From positions 5,642,001 through 5,706,000 of the forward strand of contig OX595985.1 in the NCBI GenBank assembly GCA_951394045.1: DNA of 64,000 bases, in the 5' to 3' direction. Position 1 is the first letter of the stretch, and each line of letters starts with the position of its first letter. Origin of the DNA: Nitzschia sp. DOCU1. Its lineage: Eukaryota > Bacillariophyta > Bacillariophyceae > Bacillariales > Bacillariaceae. The translations under genes and the position numbers were made by a program. Under the pieces are notes generated by a model. That model was not told where the DNA came from. It was given only the letters and a program-made list of their open reading frames with translations, and made no database searches. Below are positions 62,101 through 64,000 of this stretch, piece by piece.

Positions 62101-64000
62101 CCTTCTTGAACTGTCGCTCGTTGCGAAGCGGGAACACATCACATACGCCCGTGTGAACGCCGACGAAGAACTGTGCCTGTGTGGCGCTGTTATCAACAGC
62201 TGGCGTGTCGGAATAGACGGTATCCGTTGCCACCGGTTCTTCTCGTCTACGTACATTCAAAGCGGGAAACGGGGATTTAAAAGTACGCTTTAAGTGTGTA
62301 CCTACTGGCATTCGGGCATACTGGGTTGAGTTCCGAAAGGTATGTTTAATGACCTCGGAAGGCAACCAAGCGAAGAGGGGCCTTTTGCTCTCATAGTCGG
62401 GTTCTTTGGGCTTCACAGCGCGACCACCGGACTTATTGACTTCAACGTTTGGATCGCCAGTGTCCGGGTGCGGAGATTTCACGGCTTCGGGTTCGGGATC
62501 TCCCGGGCCCTCGGAGTCGTCGAAGGGCTCACGTGTATCGACGTACATGAGATGATCAGGGAGAGGTGCCTTATCAATGACAGTGTAGTCCCGGTAGAGG
62601 TTGGCTGCGGATACTACATAACGATTGGAGAATTCGCGCAGCAGGGCGTCCTCGTGGAGTATAGCAGTTGAGATAACGTAAAAGTCTTCATCTACGTAGT
62701 TACCATACTCGTCGAAACCGTCGTGGATGGCATGCTCGGCCGTTGACTTCGCACATGGACGCGTGTCGTCCGGGTCCTCCCCGTCATCGTCTAGGACGGT
62801 GGGGTCCCAGTCGACGTCACTAGTCATGATGACGTGTGGAAGCGTTGCCAGCTCGGTATCACTGGGCGGGCGCAGGTGGACGTACGGCAGACCGTTGCGT
62901 AGACTAATTGGAATGGCGTACCCATCTACAGTAGTAATACGTTGCTTGACACCGGAAACTTTAGAAGACTTATCGTCTACCTGTTGCTTGTAGGCCTCCA
63001 TCTGTACGGCGGACAGAATACTAGGTCCTCTGTTGATATGCGCGTACTGATGGAAGATACCTATGACCTCCCCGTCGGTGGTACTAAGGACGCCGGCGGC
63101 GGTAACTACAGGTATGTCAACTAGTTGGTGCTTACCCACGCCTTCTACCTTGACAGATCGGTACGGCTGTATGTGGATGATGCGCATGTCGTTCCCTGCT
63201 ATGCCGCCATTAGCACCACGGTCGACCAGTGCTTGTCCGTTGGTCTTCCATTGAACCTTAGAAACAGTGTAGGTAATCTCGCAAGTATTAACCTTACGAC
63301 TACTATTACTAGGGCGTGTCTTGCTTGGGGACATCATGTTAGCGAGGTTGGCAGGCGACTTCGGCTTCTTCTGTTGGATAGACATAGCCGTTACCGTGTC
63401 GTCGGTCTGCTCATCTTCCGCTGCCGCAATATCATCAGTATCATCATCGCTCCCCGTATTGCTAGGCGGATACGACGAGGCATACATGGCAGTGCGCGGG
63501 GTGGGCGGGCGGACGGCCAGACGGACGTCCTGGGGTGCGACTGGACCCAGACCCACGACTGGCGGCTGATTGGTTGGCGATAATCACCTCCTTGTCAGCG
63601 TCTGTCAGTGTGTCCCATGCGCGCTGTCCGTCGGGCGAAAGTGCATGCCACGTGGAAGCCTGGAGACGCGCCTGGTAGGCCTGGTAACGCTGGAGCTCAG
63701 TAATCGGAGTATTTATCGAGACCTTAAAGGCCTCGAAGGCGGGCGCATCGTCGGTGACATCATAGGGCTCCCCGTACATAGGCTCGGGGTCGTCGTAGGC
63801 GACATCCGTTGCGTAGACGCGTGCGGTGCGGCGCTTGCCGGCGGCGCGGTGTCCGTGCGTGGCACGTTCCTGGTCATACTGCTCACAGGCGGCGAGCAGG
63901 AGCTGCCGATACGTCTCGTACGGTAGGGAACGCTTGGGTGCAGTAACGTCGTTCGGATCGACGAGCTGGCCGATGTGGAGCGATGCGTGTACATGATACG
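59108..64000 (-). pseudogene. Copia D polyprotein (partial), 25-bp deletion in Gag-protease linker
   Basis: Frame 63556-59108 covers protease (D-R-G-A-N-G-G-I-A-G), integrase, RT (Y-V-D-D-L-A) and a complete RNase H (Y-V-D-A-N-L, G-S-E-F, G-D-N-E-S-V, A-N-I-L-S-K where A has A-D-I-L-S-K), with the acidic tail E-E-E-E-E-E-D. The last RNase H Asp is therefore Asn here. Gag (64000 to about 63515) is in another frame because 25 bp present in A (acccgatcgcgaccggcgcg...) are missing near 63515. The start lies beyond the window. Confidence 0.88.

Larger units (their letters stand above)
58720..64000 (-). mobile_element. Copia D, runs off the window
   Basis: 3' LTR at 58720-59013 (perhaps to 59063), then the polyprotein on the minus strand to the window end. 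Shares over 95% coding identity by eye with A. It serves as the empty-site reference for the HSF element, the Harbinger element and the Copia A frameshift. Confidence 0.9.

Noticed and set aside
15186..64000. Endogenous virus insertion
   Set aside because: All pol-bearing elements are Gypsy or Copia LTR retrotransposons without an envelope-like ORF.

Overview
This window is eukaryotic, repeat-rich DNA, most likely from a diatom (pennate diatom or close stramenopile). The reasons are short GT-AG introns, a heat-shock-factor gene of the kind that is strongly expanded in diatoms, and Copia polyproteins with the D-R-G-A-N-G-G-I-A-G protease motif that I associate with diatom Copia (CoDi) elements. 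The species call is inference. I saw no tRNA, rRNA or CRISPR. One 200-base run of N (32278-32477) marks a scaffold join.

Left part (1-6.7 kb): a two-exon FkbM-like, membrane-anchored methyltransferase candidate, a polysaccharide deacetylase with one in-frame TAG, and gene-poor DNA with a 41-bp minisatellite. From 6.7 to 15.1 kb lies a decayed non-LTR retrotransposon on the minus strand (ORF1, endonuclease, reverse transcriptase, RNase H, tail with PIP-box-like motifs), split in ORF1 by an 828-bp terminal-inverted-repeat element. From 15.2 to 24.3 kb lies a Gypsy element (gypsy1). Its 3' LTR is cut near its end by a 3.7-kb insertion that carries an intact 1016-residue DDE-like transposase candidate; the missing LTR end and the target duplication reappear on the far side.

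Middle (24.3-32.3 kb): a small island of host genes: a frameshifted GT25 glycosyltransferase, a gapped NAD-dependent sterol/steroid dehydrogenase-like gene, and an intact tail-anchored protein of unknown function. Two arrays of the same 11-bp minisatellite lie in this island.

Right half (32.5-64 kb) is a nest of transposons. An inverted Copia remnant (A') holds a Tc1/mariner element, which itself holds a young Gypsy element (gypsy2) with LTRs that look identical and an in-frame UGA between gag and pol. A' abuts Copia A head to head, giving a roughly 590-bp palindrome. Copia A ends against an inverted internal Copia fragment (T), which is interrupted by two DNA elements: a 4.0-kb non-autonomous element (50252-54240; long TIRs, 5-bp target duplication, subterminal 11-bp repeat arrays) that carries a complete HSF gene plus pieces of other host-like genes, and a PIF/Harbinger element (56164-58705). 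A further Copia copy (D) joins the other end of T and runs off the window. Related empty sites elsewhere in the window let several insertions be dated relative to each other and their target duplications be read directly.

The most unusual item is the HSF-carrying element. It looks like gene capture by an unassigned DNA transposon family, placing a stress-type transcription factor on mobile DNA.
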